DNA of 64,000 bases, taken from positions 1-64,000 of the forward strand of contig NZ_BCWN01000005.1 of NCBI RefSeq assembly GCF_001592225.1, in the 5' to 3' direction. How positions within the stretch are numbered: the stretch's first letter is position 1; every line of letters starts with the position of its first letter. Shown piece after piece: positions 8,772-17,493 of this stretch. Source of the stretch: Castellaniella caeni NBRC 101664. GTDB lineage: Bacteria; Pseudomonadota; Gammaproteobacteria; Burkholderiales; Burkholderiaceae_B. Below the pieces are notes generated by a model. The model saw nothing but the letters and a program-made list of their open reading frames with translations, made no database searches and was not told the DNA's origin. Both the position numbers and the translations under genes were made by a program.

Positions 8772-9581
8772 ATGAAGCAGGTCGATACCCATGCGCACGT
8801 ATTCCGCGCCGACAGCCCCCTGGCGCCTGGCGCTCGCTACCGCCCCGCGGCGGACGCCACGCCGCAGGCCTATCTCGCGCACCTCGACCAGCACGGCTTT
8901 GAATACGGCGTGCTGATCCAGCCCAGCTTTCTGGCCTGCGACAATACGCAGATGCTGGCGGCGATCGCCGCCAATCCGCAGCGACTGAAAGGGGTGGCCG
9001 TGGTGGCCGCCGACAGCGATCCGGCGGCCCTGAAGGCGCTGGATCAGCAGGGCATCGTGGGCCTGCGCCTGAATCTGTTCGGGCAGCCGACCCCCGATCT
9101 GTCCGGCCCGGCCTGGCGCCGCCTGTTGGCGCAGGCCGAGGCGCTGGGCTGGCAGATCGAGCTGCACTGCCCCCCGCGGCTTGCCCACGGGCTGATGGCG
9201 CAGCTGCGCGATTATCAGGCGCCCGTGGTGCTGGATCACTTCGGCCGTATCGATCCCGACCAAGGCGTCCAGGATCCCGATTACCAGCGCGTGCTGGCGT
9301 TGCTCGATCCGGGCCGCCACTGGGTCAAGGTGTCGGGTTTCTACCGGCTGGGCCAGGGGCACCGGGGTGAATCCCTGGCCCAGGAGGCGCTGGCCTTGCT
9401 GCTCGATCTGGGCATGCGCGATCATCTGGTCTGGGGCAGCGACTGGCCGCACACGCAGTTTCACCAGTCGATGACGTACGAGGCCGCCGTTGCTTTCATG
9501 GCACACTTGCTGCCCGACGCTGCTTTGCGCAGCCAGATCCTGGCAGACAATGCCTGCCGCCTGTTTGGGTTTCCCGCATGA
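8772..9581 (+). CDS. TIM-barrel amidohydrolase (PDC-hydrolase-like)
   Basis: A 269-residue metal-dependent hydrolase of the amidohydrolase-2 family, which includes 2-pyrone-4,6-dicarboxylate lactonase and related lactonases. The N-terminal DTHAHVF gives the HxH metal site, VVLDHFGRID the central His-Asp strand, and WGSDWPHTQ near the C-terminus the catalytic aspartate. It begins at the base after the permease stop and its stop overlaps the regulator start (ATGA), so the three form a unit that probably imports and opens a lactone or related carboxylate. The exact substrate is unknown. Confidence 0.8.
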   Translation: MKQVDTHAHVFRADSPLAPGARYRPAADATPQAYLAHLDQHGFEYGVLIQPSFLACDNTQMLAAIAANPQRLKGVAVVAADSDPAALKALDQQGIVGLRLNLFGQPTPDLSGPAWRRLLAQAEALGWQIELHCPPRLAHGLMAQLRDYQAPVVLDHFGRIDPDQGVQDPDYQRVLALLDPGRHWVKVSGFYRLGQGHRGESLAQEALALLLDLGMRDHLVWGSDWPHTQFHQSMTYEAAVAFMAHLLPDAALRSQILADNACRLFGFPA

Positions 9582-10324
9582 CGACTTCACCCCTGCCCAG
9601 CGCCCAGACGCTGGAAAACCTCAGCATCCCGCGCTACGAGCGCGTGCGCATTGCCATCCAGCAAAGGCTGGCGCAGCAGGCCTGGGGTGTCGATCAGCCG
9701 ATTCCGACCGAGCAAGAATTCGCTCGGGAATACGGTGTGTCGATCGGCACTGTGCGCAAGGCGATCGAGCGGCTGGTGGCCGATGGGCTGCTGGTCAAGC
9801 GCCAGGGCAGCGGCACGTTTCTGCGACGCCCCGATTTCAGCCATTCGCTGCTGCGCTTCTTTCGTCTGCGCGACGCCGCGGGCCAGCCTGTCTTGCCGGT
9901 GGGCGTCGTCAAGCAGGTGGCGCTGGCGGCCGGTGATGCCGTCATCAACCAGAAGCTGCAACAGCCCGAGGACGCGCGCCTGGTGCACCTGACGCGCATC
10001 CGCCTGGTGGAAAACAGCGTCGTGCTCAGCGAGCGCATCTGGCTGCCCGCCGCCTTGTTCGCCGCCCTGGCCGAGGTGCCCGCCGCCCGCTTCGGCAATC
10101 TGCTGTACCCCTTTTTTGAAGAGACCTGTCAACAGCGGGTGTTTTCCGTCGAAGAGACCCTGTCGGTTTCCTGTGACTGCACGGACGCCTACCTGGGTGT
10201 GCGCCCGCCCGATCCGGTGGTCTGCATCGAGCGGGTGGCGCACGACCTGGTCGGGCAGCCCCTCGAGTACCGGAAGTCGTACGGCTTGCCGCAGCACTTC
10301 CGCTATCAGGTCAAAATCCACTGA
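9578..10324 (+). CDS. GntR-family regulator, HutC/UTRA type
   Basis: The 248-residue product has an N-terminal winged helix (about residues 10-80, with [20 protein letters not shown] as the recognition region and RQGSGTF as the wing) followed by a UTRA ligand-binding domain (about 95-240). This class usually represses the neighbouring catabolic operon until a pathway metabolite binds. It is coupled to the amidohydrolase by a 4-bp overlap and likely acts at the inverted repeat at 7426-7441; this is inferred from context. Confidence 0.88.
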   Translation: MTTSPLPSAQTLENLSIPRYERVRIAIQQRLAQQAWGVDQPIPTEQEFAREYGVSIGTVRKAIERLVADGLLVKRQGSGTFLRRPDFSHSLLRFFRLRDAAGQPVLPVGVVKQVALAAGDAVINQKLQQPEDARLVHLTRIRLVENSVVLSERIWLPAALFAALAEVPAARFGNLLYPFFEETCQQRVFSVEETLSVSCDCTDAYLGVRPPDPVVCIERVAHDLVGQPLEYRKSYGLPQHFRYQVKIH

Positions 10325-10370
10325 AAGGCGCCGGGGGCCGCGGCCCGTCCGGCACGCCAAGAGACTCATC

Positions 10371-11942
10371 ATGTTCAAAAATATCAAGATTTCCAATACC
10401 CTGCTGACCGTCGTCCTGGCCTTCATCTGCCTGCAGGCGGTGCTGGGCGGACTGGGGTACTGGGCCCTGAATCGCGTCAACGACCGGGTGCAGACGCTCT
10501 ACCAGAGCGCCATCGTGCAGACCAATACGGTCAATGCCGCCACGCTTTCCCTCATCACGGCGCGCACCGACCTCAGCCGCTACTCCACCCGGGTCGCCCA
10601 GAATCACCCGGAGCAAAACGACACCCTGCTCAATGCGCGCAAGTTGATCGCCGCCGCGGACGTTCGCATCGCCGATCTGCAAAAAGGCCTCGGGGCCGAT
10701 GACGCGCGCGCCATGGCGCCGTTTCTGACGGCCTACCGGCAGTACAGCGACAACCTCAAGGGGGTCGATCGCGTCTTGTCGGCGGGCGACATGCAGGCCT
10801 ACCTGAAGCAGGGCACCCAGAAGGTGCAGGACAACTACATGTCGGTGCGCGATCGCTTCGTGAGCAATGCCGAACAATTTGGGCAAAGTACCATGCAGCG
10901 CATCGAGTCGTTCTACACGCTGTTCATCGGCGCCCTGGCCGTGACGCTGCTGGTCAGTCTGCTGGCGGCCCTGGGCGTCAACGTCATGGCGCGACGCCTG
11001 ATCGTGCGTCCCCTGCTGGCTGCCGCCGAGCAGTTCAAGCGGATTGCGGCGGGCGACCTGACGCGCCGGATTCACGCCGACGGACGCAACGAGATCGGCG
11101 TGCTGCTGCGCGCCTTGCAGGACATGCAGCATAGCCTGGTGGGCTTGGTGGCCCAGGTGCGCGAAGGCGTACAGGAAATCCACCTCAGCACGCAGGAAAT
11201 TTCGGCGGGCAATACCGATCTGTCCAGCCGCACCGAAGAACAGGCCGCCTCGCTGCAGGAGACGGCGGCCAGCATGGAGCAGCTGTCCTCCACGGTGAAG
11301 CAGAACGCCGAGCACGCCCATCAGGCGAGCAGCACGGTGTCCGCGTCTTCCTCGGTGGCGCAGCGCGGCGGCGAGGCGGTCGAGGGCGTCATCCAGACCA
11401 TGGGCGCGATTGCCGACAGCTCCGCTCACATGGCGGAAATTGTGGGCGTCATCGACAACATTGCCTTCCAGACCAACATCCTGGCGCTCAATGCCGCCGT
11501 CGAGGCGGCGCGCGCGGGCGAGCAGGGCAAAGGCTTTGCCGTGGTGGCCTCCGAGGTGCGTGCCCTGGCGCAGCGCAGCGCGGGCGCGGCCAAAGAGATC
11601 AAATCGCTGATCGACGACTCGGTGCTGAAAGTCTCCACCGGCACCCAGCAGGTCAGTCGCGCGGGCGACACGATCCGCCAGGTGGTTGATTCAGTGGCGC
11701 AAGTGACGCGCATCATGAGCGAAATCTCGACGGCATCGGCTGAACAGGCGAGCGGCATCGGGCAGATCAATACGGCGGTCTCGCAGATGGACGGCGTCAC
11801 GCAGCAAAACGCGGCGCTGGTCGAGCAGGCCGCCGCTGCGGCCCAGGCCCTGCAGGATCAGGCGCAGCACCTGGCGCAGGCCGTGGCCTTGTTCAAGCTG
11901 CCCCTTCAGGCTGACGGCGTGGCGCTGCTGGCCGCTTCTTGA
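10371..11942 (+). CDS. methyl-accepting chemotaxis protein
   Basis: A 523-residue Tar-like transmembrane chemoreceptor. It has one membrane segment near residues 8-30, a periplasmic four-helix sensor region (about 31-190), a second membrane segment (about 190-212), a HAMP domain (about 213-265) and a long cytoplasmic coiled coil with the conserved signalling tip ([20 protein letters not shown]). No CheR-docking pentapeptide is seen at the C-terminus. The ligand is unknown. The start at 10371 gives a normal N-terminus; upstream in-frame codons lie inside the regulator gene. Its last 37 bp overlap the end of convergent fadD. Confidence 0.93.
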   Translation: MFKNIKISNTLLTVVLAFICLQAVLGGLGYWALNRVNDRVQTLYQSAIVQTNTVNAATLSLITARTDLSRYSTRVAQNHPEQNDTLLNARKLIAAADVRIADLQKGLGADDARAMAPFLTAYRQYSDNLKGVDRVLSAGDMQAYLKQGTQKVQDNYMSVRDRFVSNAEQFGQSTMQRIESFYTLFIGALAVTLLVSLLAALGVNVMARRLIVRPLLAAAEQFKRIAAGDLTRRIHADGRNEIGVLLRALQDMQHSLVGLVAQVREGVQEIHLSTQEISAGNTDLSSRTEEQAASLQETAASMEQLSSTVKQNAEHAHQASSTVSASSSVAQRGGEAVEGVIQTMGAIADSSAHMAEIVGVIDNIAFQTNILALNAAVEAARAGEQGKGFAVVASEVRALAQRSAGAAKEIKSLIDDSVLKVSTGTQQVSRAGDTIRQVVDSVAQVTRIMSEISTASAEQASGIGQINTAVSQMDGVTQQNAALVEQAAAAAQALQDQAQHLAQAVALFKLPLQADGVALLAAS

Positions 11943-13597
11943 TTTTTCAGTTCGCGGCGCAAGATCTTGCCGACGTTGCTGCGCGGCAGGTCGTCGCGGA
12001 ATTCGACGAACTTGGGCACTTTGTAGCCGGTCAGCAGCTTGCGGCAGTGCGCGATGACCTCGGCCTCGGTGAGATTGGGGTCTTTGCGGATGACGTACAG
12101 CTTGACAACCTCGCCCGAATGGCCGTTGGGCACGCCGATGGCGGCGGCTTCGAGGATGCCCGGGTGCTCGATGGCGGCAGCCTCGACTTCGTTGGGATAG
12201 ACGTTGAAGCCGGACACCAGAATCATGTCTTTCTTGCGATCCAGCAGAAAGACGTAGCCCTTGTCGTTCATGTAGCCGATGTCGCCGGTGAGCAACCAGC
12301 CATCGGCGTCGAAGACCTTGGCGGTTTCTTCGGGACGGTTCCAGTAGCCTGACGTCACTTGCGGGCCCTTGACGCAGATTTCGCCCGATTCGCCGATGGC
12401 CATGCTGCGGTTGTCGGTGCGCACGGCCACGTCGGTGGATGGCACGGGCAGGCCGATCGAGCCGTTGAAATCGACCTTGTCGAGCGGGTTGATGGTGACC
12501 GCGGGCGAGGTTTCCGTCAGGCCATAGGCCTGGGCGATGGGTTTGCCGGTGACCTTCAGCCAGCGCTCGGCGATGGCTTCTTGCACGGCCATGCCGCCGC
12601 CCAACGTGGTGTGCAGGCTGCTGAAATCCAGCTTGGCAAAATCGGGGTTGTTGAGCAGGGCGTTGAACAGGGTGTTGACCCCCGTGAGCGCCGTGAATTT
12701 GACGCTGCCCAGCTCTTTGACGAAACCCGGGATGTCGCGCGGGTTGACGATGAGCAGGTTGCTGGCCCCCAGCTTCATGAAGGTGAGGCAGTTGGCCGTG
12801 AGCGCGAAGATGTGATAGAGCGGCAGGGCCGTGACCACGCATTCGCGTTCGCCCGCGCAGAAGGGCTTGACCCAGCTATAGGCCTGGCAGACGTTGGCGA
12901 TGAGGTTGCCGTGGCTGAGCATGGCGCCCTTGGCCACCCCGGTGGTGCCGCCCGTGTATTGCAGCGCCGCCAGGTCGTGGTGCGTGAGCTCGGGGCGCTG
13001 GTAGGATGCCCGGGCGCCCGCGGTCAGCGCATCTTTGAGCCGGAAGGCCCCGGGGATGCGCCAGGCCGGCACCATCTTTTTCACGTGGCGCACCACCAGG
13101 TCGGTGATGAGGCCCTTGGGAAACCCCAGCATCTCGCCCAGCGAGGTGACCACCACGCGTTGTACGGTGGTGCCCGGCATGGCTTCTTGCAGTGTATGGG
13201 CGAAGTTTTCGGCCACCACCACGGTGGTGGCGCCCGAGTCGGCCAGCTGGTGGTTGAGCTCGTGCGCGGTATACAGCGGGTTGGTGTTGACCACCACGGC
13301 ACCCGCCATCAGCGTGCCGAACAGGCAAATGGGGTACTGCAGCAGATTGGGCATCATCAGGGCCACGCGGTCGCCCTTGGCCACCCCCTGCGTTTGCAGC
13401 CAGGCGGCGAAATGCTGGGCCCGTTGATGCACTTCGGTGTAGCTGAGGGACGCACCCATGCTGATGTACGCCGTGTTGTGGGCGTACAGCCGACAGCTTT
13501 CCTCGAAGAGATCGGCCAGGGATTGGTAGCTTGCGGCCATCTCCGTGATGTCAGCCGGCACCCCGTGCGGGTAATGTTCCAGCCAGATGCGTTCCAT
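11906..13597 (-). CDS. fadD: long-chain fatty acid-CoA ligase
   Basis: The 563-residue product is an AMP-forming acyl-CoA synthetase of the FadD type, which activates imported long-chain fatty acids at the inner membrane. The ATP-binding P-loop [11 protein letters not shown] and the C-terminal [20 protein letters not shown] hinge/signature are intact, and length equals E. coli FadD. It is preceded by AAGGAA. It is the last gene of a minus-strand cluster with fadL, a thioesterase-like gene and a chalcone-isomerase-like gene. Its 3' end overlaps the convergent chemoreceptor gene by 37 bp. Confidence 0.92.
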   Translation of the reverse strand: MERIWLEHYPHGVPADITEMAASYQSLADLFEESCRLYAHNTAYISMGASLSYTEVHQRAQHFAAWLQTQGVAKGDRVALMMPNLLQYPICLFGTLMAGAVVVNTNPLYTAHELNHQLADSGATTVVVAENFAHTLQEAMPGTTVQRVVVTSLGEMLGFPKGLITDLVVRHVKKMVPAWRIPGAFRLKDALTAGARASYQRPELTHHDLAALQYTGGTTGVAKGAMLSHGNLIANVCQAYSWVKPFCAGERECVVTALPLYHIFALTANCLTFMKLGASNLLIVNPRDIPGFVKELGSVKFTALTGVNTLFNALLNNPDFAKLDFSSLHTTLGGGMAVQEAIAERWLKVTGKPIAQAYGLTETSPAVTINPLDKVDFNGSIGLPVPSTDVAVRTDNRSMAIGESGEICVKGPQVTSGYWNRPEETAKVFDADGWLLTGDIGYMNDKGYVFLLDRKKDMILVSGFNVYPNEVEAAAIEHPGILEAAAIGVPNGHSGEVVKLYVIRKDPNLTEAEVIAHCRKLLTGYKVPKFVEFRDDLPRSNVGKILRRELKNQEAASSATPSA

Positions 13598-13628
13598 GGT
13601 GTGTTTCCTTATTGCAAATCGGGATCAA

Positions 13629-14216
13629 TCAGTTGTTTGCGGATTTCTGACCCAACAGGGCCAGTTTCAGCGATTCTTGCGCTGGCGTCGAGCCCAGCCA
13701 GACTTTCAGCAGCGCGGTGGCGAAGCGCGGGTCGTTGACTTCGCCCAGCGCCTTGCCCTTGAACGTCACGGCCACCTTGCCCTGCTGGAAGACGATGTCC
13801 ACCAGATCGCCCGAGGCGCCTTCGCCGCCCGTCTGCATGAAGGCTTCAAAGGCCTTGATGGTGGCGCCCATGGCGGCCAGCTCGGCTTCGCTGTTGTTGG
13901 CCTTGAGGCCGTCGTTCAGTGCGTCGGTGAGGGCCTTGCTGTTGATGTCGCGCAAGAGCGTCAGGCGCAGCAGCTGCGGCTCGCTGCTCTTCAGGATGGC
14001 CTCCACGTCGTGCGTGGGCTGCGGGCGGTAAAGCGCCGCCACATAGATGTGGAAGACAAAGCGTTGGCGCAGGCCCGCGCCATTGAGCACCAGGGCCTGG
14101 CCATCGACGGTCTGCTGCTCGGGGACGTTGACGGTGCCGACGGTGACCGCTTGGGCTGCGGGGCTCAGGCCCAGGGCCGCGCCGGCCAATGTCAGGGCCA
14201 GCAGCGTTTCGCGCAT
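13629..14216 (-). CDS. exported chalcone-isomerase-like protein
   Basis: The 195-residue product starts with a clear signal peptide (MRETLLALTLAGAALGLSPA, cleavage near AQA) and continues as a chalcone-isomerase-like domain of the bacterial periplasmic type (QRFVFHIYVAALY; LVDIVFQQGKVAVTFKGKAL). Plant members of this fold include fatty-acid-binding proteins. The start at 14216 was chosen over an upstream in-frame ATG at 14324 because it places the signal peptide at the N-terminus. Lying between fadD and the thioesterase-like gene, it may bind fatty acids in the periplasm; that role is inference. Confidence 0.75.
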   Translation of the reverse strand: MRETLLALTLAGAALGLSPAAQAVTVGTVNVPEQQTVDGQALVLNGAGLRQRFVFHIYVAALYRPQPTHDVEAILKSSEPQLLRLTLLRDINSKALTDALNDGLKANNSEAELAAMGATIKAFEAFMQTGGEGASGDLVDIVFQQGKVAVTFKGKALGEVNDPRFATALLKVWLGSTPAQESLKLALLGQKSANN

Positions 14217-14320
14217 GGCTGTCGTGGCGCGTTGCCGTGTGTTGCCGCGCTTGTCCTGGCGGACGCTGGCGGCCGGGCGGCGTGGCAAGGCATTGAAAAT
14301 GACCGATGGAAGGCGGAATG

Positions 14321-14848
14321 TCATGTGGGGTCTCCTGCCGCGCCGTGGCGCAGCTTGTGTTGTTTGTACCAGGCCTTGTCGGCCAGATAGAGCGTGCGTT
14401 GCACTTCGGTATGCACCGTGCCGTCCGGGCCCTTGAGCTCGACGGGGTAGGTGCGCTCGGTTTCGTGGTCGCGCCGCAGGGCCTCGCGGATGTCCCGCAG
14501 TTCGGCTTCCGACAGGCGGAAGTCCGCCGTCAATGTGTGGAAGGCGGGCTTGCGGTAGCGGATGGTGGCGGCCTTGTCCCAGACGATGACGTCGCTGCCG
14601 AGCCGCGCCATCAGCATGCCGGCGTGCACGCCGTCCGTGACGGCAAACAGCGAGCCGCCATAGATGGAGCCCACCAGGTTGCGCGTGCGCCGGGTCAGCG
14701 CCAGGCGCACGCGGATGTGCAGCAAGTCAGGCGCGACGAAGACCACCCGGCCGCCGGTTGCCCGGAAGGCCGGGTGGAGATTGAAGCCCATGCGCATGGC
14801 ACGGGCCGCCCATCGTGGCGACAGGCGGGATAACTGCGACAGCTTCAT
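14321..14848 (-). CDS. DUF4442 hotdog-fold thioesterase-like protein
   Basis: The product is 175 residues starting MKLSQLSRLSPRWA, with the hotdog-fold core (TRRTRNLVGSIYGGSLFAVT, then AATIRYRKPAF) typical of DUF4442 proteins related to acyl-CoA thioesterases. No catalytic assignment is possible by eye. The start at 14848 is preferred to one 150 bp upstream because the family normally begins near this point. It lies between fadL and the chalcone-isomerase-like gene on the same strand, so a role in acyl-chain handling is likely. Confidence 0.75.
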   Translation of the reverse strand: MKLSQLSRLSPRWAARAMRMGFNLHPAFRATGGRVVFVAPDLLHIRVRLALTRRTRNLVGSIYGGSLFAVTDGVHAGMLMARLGSDVIVWDKAATIRYRKPAFHTLTADFRLSEAELRDIREALRRDHETERTYPVELKGPDGTVHTEVQRTLYLADKAWYKQHKLRHGAAGDPT

Positions 14849-15024
14849 GCCCGTGTCCTGCCCTTTATCGACCAGACGGCATTTGCCGACTTGGCGCCGA
14901 CCCGCGCGGCCAGAGCCGATCGGGTTGAATACAAGCTGCCGGGCTTGGGGCAGGCCGAGGATGCCGCATTCGAGCCTGGCCAAAACCGCAGCGGGCAAAA
15001 CACAGGGTTCACAGCGTCTCCTGC

Positions 15025-16371
15025 TCAGAAACGATGCGAGAACTGCACGCCGATCAGGTCGGCGCTGCTGTCGTAGGTGCCCTTCAGCGTGCCGGCCGAG
15101 CTGTCCGCCGAGTGGTTGTTCACCGAGGTGCTCTTGACGAACAGGTGGGCATAGCCGACGTCGATGCTGGTGTTCTTGCTGAAGTTGTACTTCGCGCCCA
15201 GCGACACCCAGTAGCGGTCATTGTCCGGCAGCGCGGAGGGACGGTAGGCATCGCTTTGCACCGGCGATTGATCCCAGGCCACGCCGCCCTTGAACGTCCA
15301 GCTGTCGCTGTAGCGGTAGTGCGCGCCCAGGGCCACGCGCCAGGCATCCTTGAAGCGCAGATCGAGCTCGGCATCCGGCACGCCGCTGTTCTTGATCTTC
15401 AGCTCGGGGATGCTGCTCCAGCCCGTCCACGAGACGTCGCCCAGCAGCGTCCAGCGATCGTTCAGGTTATGGACGACGCTGAAGATGGCCGTGTCGGGCA
15501 GTTCGATGGAGGCGTCGGCGCTATGCGAGCCGAGGATCCCCTGGGCCTGCAGGCCGCCTAGAATCGTGGCGTTGGCGACATCCCTATTGCTGATTTTTGT
15601 CGTCCCATCCGCGTCGATTTTGACCTTGGATCGGTAGGACAGACCCAGCCGTGTATCTGGGGTCGCTTGCCAGAGAACGCCTGCGTTCCAGCCCCAGCCG
15701 TCGCCGTCGGCCTTGACCTTGGCATTGAGATCACCCATGTAGGTGCCTGCTCCCGGCATCGGGGCCGGCACGCGAACGGCCTGCGCTTTACGGTAGTCGG
15801 CGTTCAGCTGCATCCAGTTCAGGCCGACGCCGAAAGACAGGGTGTCAGTGGCCTTGAAGGCAATGGACGGATTGACGTTGATGCTTTCAATCGAGAATTT
15901 TTCCGAGTGATAGCGTCCAGCCCAGCCTTTTTCGTAGTCTGTCATCAGGCCAAACGGCGCGCCGATGCCCAGGCCCAGCCATACCTTGGGATTCACTTCC
16001 CAGGTGAAGTAGGCGTTGGGGACGACGCCCCAGGATCCCGCGTTGCCTCCGTCAGAGCCGCCCGAAGGTTGGCCGGAGAGGGCCGGGACACCGTTGTTTC
16101 CCTTGGTCGTGCCGTCATTCGAAAACTCGAAATTCGGCTTGATGGCCACCACGCCCGCGCTGGCGTTCATGCCGGGCAGCAGCGTCATGCCGGCCGGGTT
16201 GAAGAACACGGTGCTGGCGTCCTCGGCGATGGCCGCCGAGCCCGCGAAGGCGCTGCCGATGCCGCTGGCGTTCTGTTCCAGCAGCTGGAAGCCCGCGGCA
16301 TGGGCCACGCCCACACTGCCCAGGCCCAGGATCAGGGCCGACAGGGTCTTGATCGGGTGATGCGATTTCAT
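15025..16371 (-). CDS. fadL: FadL-family outer-membrane fatty acid transporter
   Basis: A 448-residue FadL-type beta-barrel. A signal peptide (cleavage after AHA) is followed by AGFQLLEQNASGIGSAFAG, the family hatch start with the NPAGM-type motif (FFNPAGMTLLPG), and the chain ends in a terminal aromatic residue (FSHRF), as outer-membrane barrels do. FadL moves long-chain fatty acids and other hydrophobic compounds across the outer membrane. The start at 16371 has a strong AGGAGA site; an in-frame ATG farther upstream would bury the signal peptide. Confidence 0.92.
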   Translation of the reverse strand: MKSHHPIKTLSALILGLGSVGVAHAAGFQLLEQNASGIGSAFAGSAAIAEDASTVFFNPAGMTLLPGMNASAGVVAIKPNFEFSNDGTTKGNNGVPALSGQPSGGSDGGNAGSWGVVPNAYFTWEVNPKVWLGLGIGAPFGLMTDYEKGWAGRYHSEKFSIESINVNPSIAFKATDTLSFGVGLNWMQLNADYRKAQAVRVPAPMPGAGTYMGDLNAKVKADGDGWGWNAGVLWQATPDTRLGLSYRSKVKIDADGTTKISNRDVANATILGGLQAQGILGSHSADASIELPDTAIFSVVHNLNDRWTLLGDVSWTGWSSIPELKIKNSGVPDAELDLRFKDAWRVALGAHYRYSDSWTFKGGVAWDQSPVQSDAYRPSALPDNDRYWVSLGAKYNFSKNTSIDVGYAHLFVKSTSVNNHSADSSAGTLKGTYDSSADLIGVQFSHRF

Positions 16372-16523
16372 AGGTTCTCCTCCAGTGATGAGTGTCGGGG
16401 CTTGTTCGTCCGAGAAATTCAGGCGCGCAAAGACCCCTGCCGCACCCGGTGGGGCGGCGTTCAAGGCATACAGAAGCCCGCACGGCGCTCGTGAGCGCAG
16501 TGTCTGGGTGTTTTCAGAAAGAC

Positions 16524-16540
16524 GCCGGGATCAGACCGGC
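16524..16540 (-). terminator. weak hairpin after the TetR gene
   Basis: A 5-bp GC stem (16524-16528 with 16536-16540) is followed, reading the minus strand, by a pyrimidine run with several Ts. It could terminate the regulator message before fadL. The remaining 16372-16559 spacer holds a second short inverted repeat at 16485-16498 and no gene. Confidence 0.35.
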
Positions 16541-16559
16541 ATGAGCGGGGGATCAGCCA

Positions 16560-17324
16560 TCATTTGGTGTCATGAATGCCCCCCTGAGAAGATGAAGACG
16601 TGTGGTGGTCGGTGGCCGCCCGCGCGGAGGCTCCGGCCGGTGCGTGCGCCTGCCCGGCGGGCAGGGCGGAAAGCTGGGTGGGCAGCGGCGCGCGCAGCCC
16701 GCCCAGCAAAAATGTCATCAAACGGTTGAGCAGTTCTTCGGCGTTGATGCTGGTGTCGCCTTGCAGGTTCATGACCTGGCTGGAGGACTCGGCCCCCATG
16801 ATGGCGTAGGCCGTGGCCCCCAGCATGAAGTGGAAGCGCCAGACGATCTCGGCTTCGGGCACGCCGGGCAGCGACGTCAGCAGGGCACGGGTGAAGCGGT
16901 GGGCCACGACGGAGCGCTCGGCCTCGAACAGGGCGGTGATGGCCCCGTTGGGGTCGGACAGGTTGCTGCTTTGCAGCGGCATGAAGGCGCGCCGTTCGGC
17001 CCCCGCGCTGCAGGCGTGGCGCACGAGCGGGCCGAAGTAGGCCTCGACGATGGCCGATGGTTTCAGGGGCTGGCCCCCGGCCTGGGTCTCGAGGTCGTCG
17101 AGGATGCGCAGGCGTTCGTCGTTGAGGGCGTCCAGCCGACGCTGGAAAACCGCTTCAATCAGGGCGTCTTTGGAACCAAAATGATAATTGACCGCCGACA
17201 GGTTGACCTGCGCCGTCTTGGTGATCTGGCGCATGGATGTCTTGTCGTGCCCTTGCTCTGCGAACAGGCGTTCTGCGGCATCGAGAATGGCATCACGGGT
17301 GAGGGAGGAGCGGGAAAGTGTCAT
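16560..17324 (-). CDS. TetR-family regulator (PsrA-like)
   Basis: A 254-residue TetR regulator. The N-terminal helix-turn-helix (ILDAAERLFAEQGHDKTSMR and VNLSAVNYHFGSKDALIEAV) resembles PsrA-type fatty-acid-responsive repressors. The C-terminal ligand domain is long, with a low-complexity Ala/Gly tail. It lies just upstream of fadL on the same strand, and a CAAACGTTTG palindrome sits at its own promoter, so control of the fad genes and of itself by an acyl ligand is likely but unproven. The start at 17324 is preferred over 17360. Confidence 0.85.
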   Translation of the reverse strand: MTLSRSSLTRDAILDAAERLFAEQGHDKTSMRQITKTAQVNLSAVNYHFGSKDALIEAVFQRRLDALNDERLRILDDLETQAGGQPLKPSAIVEAYFGPLVRHACSAGAERRAFMPLQSSNLSDPNGAITALFEAERSVVAHRFTRALLTSLPGVPEAEIVWRFHFMLGATAYAIMGAESSSQVMNLQGDTSINAEELLNRLMTFLLGGLRAPLPTQLSALPAGQAHAPAGASARAATDHHTSSSSQGGIHDTK

Positions 17325-17332
17325 GTCTGATT

Positions 17333-17355
17333 CAAACGTTTGTTTTAAAACTATA
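17333..17355 (-). promoter_or_regulatory. TetR promoter with palindromic operator
   Basis: A perfect 10-bp palindrome CAAACGTTTG (17333-17342) lies 8 bp before the regulator start, next to a TATAGT box (17350-17355 on the minus strand) that can serve as a -10. PsrA-type repressors bind CAAAC/GTTTG half sites. The position over the transcription start suggests autorepression. Confidence 0.55.
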
Positions 17356-17428
17356 CACAATCCGTTGGCAAACGGTATACGTGTTAGCCCTAGGACGGGT
17401 GGTATCCGTCAACGATTTGATGCTTTTC

Positions 17429-17478
17429 TTGGGGATTCAGAGCGCAAAGGATACACTTTCGAAGTTCGTTTCAAAGTG
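17429..17478 (+). promoter_or_regulatory. promoter of the LapD-like gene
   Basis: TTGGGG (17429-17434) and TACACT (17452-17457) are separated by 17 bp, 36 bp before the start codon. A CACTTT/AAAGTG inverted repeat (17454-17459 with 17473-17478) spans the probable transcription start and could be an operator. AGAGGAG follows as the ribosome-binding site. Confidence 0.45.
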
Positions 17479-17493
17479 ATATAGAGGAGCACG

